DNA of 33,132 nt from an uncultured Actinomycetes bacterium (GTDB lineage: Bacteria > Actinomycetota > Acidimicrobiia > Acidimicrobiales > RAAP-2), in contig CAIQGE010000029.1 of the NCBI GenBank assembly GCA_903871335.1, forward strand, positions 1-33,132, written 5' to 3'. The notes under the pieces were generated by a model. It was given only the letters and a program-made list of their open reading frames with translations. It had not been told where the DNA came from and did not search any database. Positions 33,005 to 33,132 of this stretch are shown piece by piece (position 1 is the stretch's first letter; each line of letters starts with the position of its first letter). The translations under genes were made by a program, and so were the position numbers.

Positions 33005-33132
33005 GTGACAATCGTAACGCCCAACTTCAACGCCACGCCTGATCTGCAGCGCCAGGTGGCTGACCCGATCACCGAACTGCTGCGAACTCACGCTCGAACC
33101 CTGATCCAGAGCGCTCTCGAGGTGGAGGTCGA
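33005..33132 (+). CDS. IS256-family (Mutator-type) transposase, N-terminal fragment (cut by window edge)
   Basis: A GTG-start frame begins VTIVTPNFNATPDLQRQVAD and continues with THARTLIQSALEVEV, the N-terminal pattern of IS256-family transposases, where an LL-x-x-A-L-E-x-E-V helix precedes the DDE catalytic domain. Only 42 complete codons are visible. AGGGAG lies 9 bases before the start, within a predicted hairpin. The group assignment rests on this short pattern. Confidence 0.65.
   Translation, partial: MTIVTPNFNATPDLQRQVADPITELLRTHARTLIQSALEVEV

Larger units (their letters stand above)
32947..33132 (+). mobile_element. Left end of an IS256-family insertion sequence (rest outside the window)
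   Basis: The transposase fragment at 33005 belongs to the IS256/Mutator group. Just upstream, GGGTCAG at 32947 starts a candidate terminal repeat, and its inverted copy CTGACCC ends at 33004 against the start codon. The exact outer boundary is a guess, because the other end and the target duplication are not visible. Confidence 0.55.

Noticed and set aside
1-33132. CRISPR arrays, prophage genes, toxin-antitoxin pairs or defence islands
   Set aside because: No spaced direct repeats, phage structural genes or known defence motifs were seen on either strand.

Overview
The window is a high-GC, gene-dense bacterial chromosome segment with almost no non-coding space. The gene set points to an actinobacterium: a DUF2469 gene beside rplS, a SepIVA/DivIVA-like coiled-coil gene beside a YceD (DUF177) gene and coaD, a GTP-type PEP carboxykinase, an F420-type PPOX flavoprotein, and frequent GTG and TTG starts. 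An Acidimicrobiia-like lineage is my best guess, by inference only. Both ends of the window lie inside insertion sequences: the left end of an IS3-family element (1-140) and the left end of an IS256-family element (from about 32947).

Layout. 1-2239 (minus): fumC, a pterin carbinolamine dehydratase, a doubtful 96-aa ORF, and the first 47 codons of a membrane-anchored protein gene cut off by the IS3 element. 2364-4762 (plus): a PPOX flavoprotein and an OafA-type acyltransferase with an SGNH domain. 4759-23374 (minus): a long colinear housekeeping cluster, read in the order yloV/fakA-like, recG, rsmD, coaD, sepIVA-like, yceD, rpmF, plsX, acpP, rnc, mutM, smc, ftsY, ffh, rpsP, khpA, rimM, trmD, rplS, DUF2469, hypothetical. 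Many neighbours overlap by an ATGA or GTGA tetranucleotide. The cluster joins ribosome assembly and tRNA/rRNA modification, co-translational membrane targeting (Ffh/FtsY), chromosome organisation (SMC), lipid precursor supply (PlsX/AcpP/FakA-like), CoA synthesis and DNA repair (RecG, MutM). rpmB is read divergently from its head.

23681-33132 holds shorter units: thiL diverging from pckG across a perfect 15-bp palindrome, an MFS transporter, a DUF1295 membrane protein, a cupin, a TetR regulator with an AT-rich upstream region, lepB (away from its common actinobacterial place after rplS), an FAD-dependent amine/amino-acid oxidoreductase, a thioredoxin-like hypothetical protein, and the IS256-family start.

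No tRNA, rRNA, CRISPR array, phage or defence locus was recognised, and no clearly new multi-gene system is visible. The interesting material is small in scale: an IS insertion that ends a membrane-protein gene with the IS's own first three bases; hairpins at the transposase ribosome-binding sites of both IS elements; three convergent gene pairs whose stop codons share one CTAG; TAGCNT hexamers 6-8 nt before start codons (leaderless promoter candidates); and two strong palindromes at divergent promoters.
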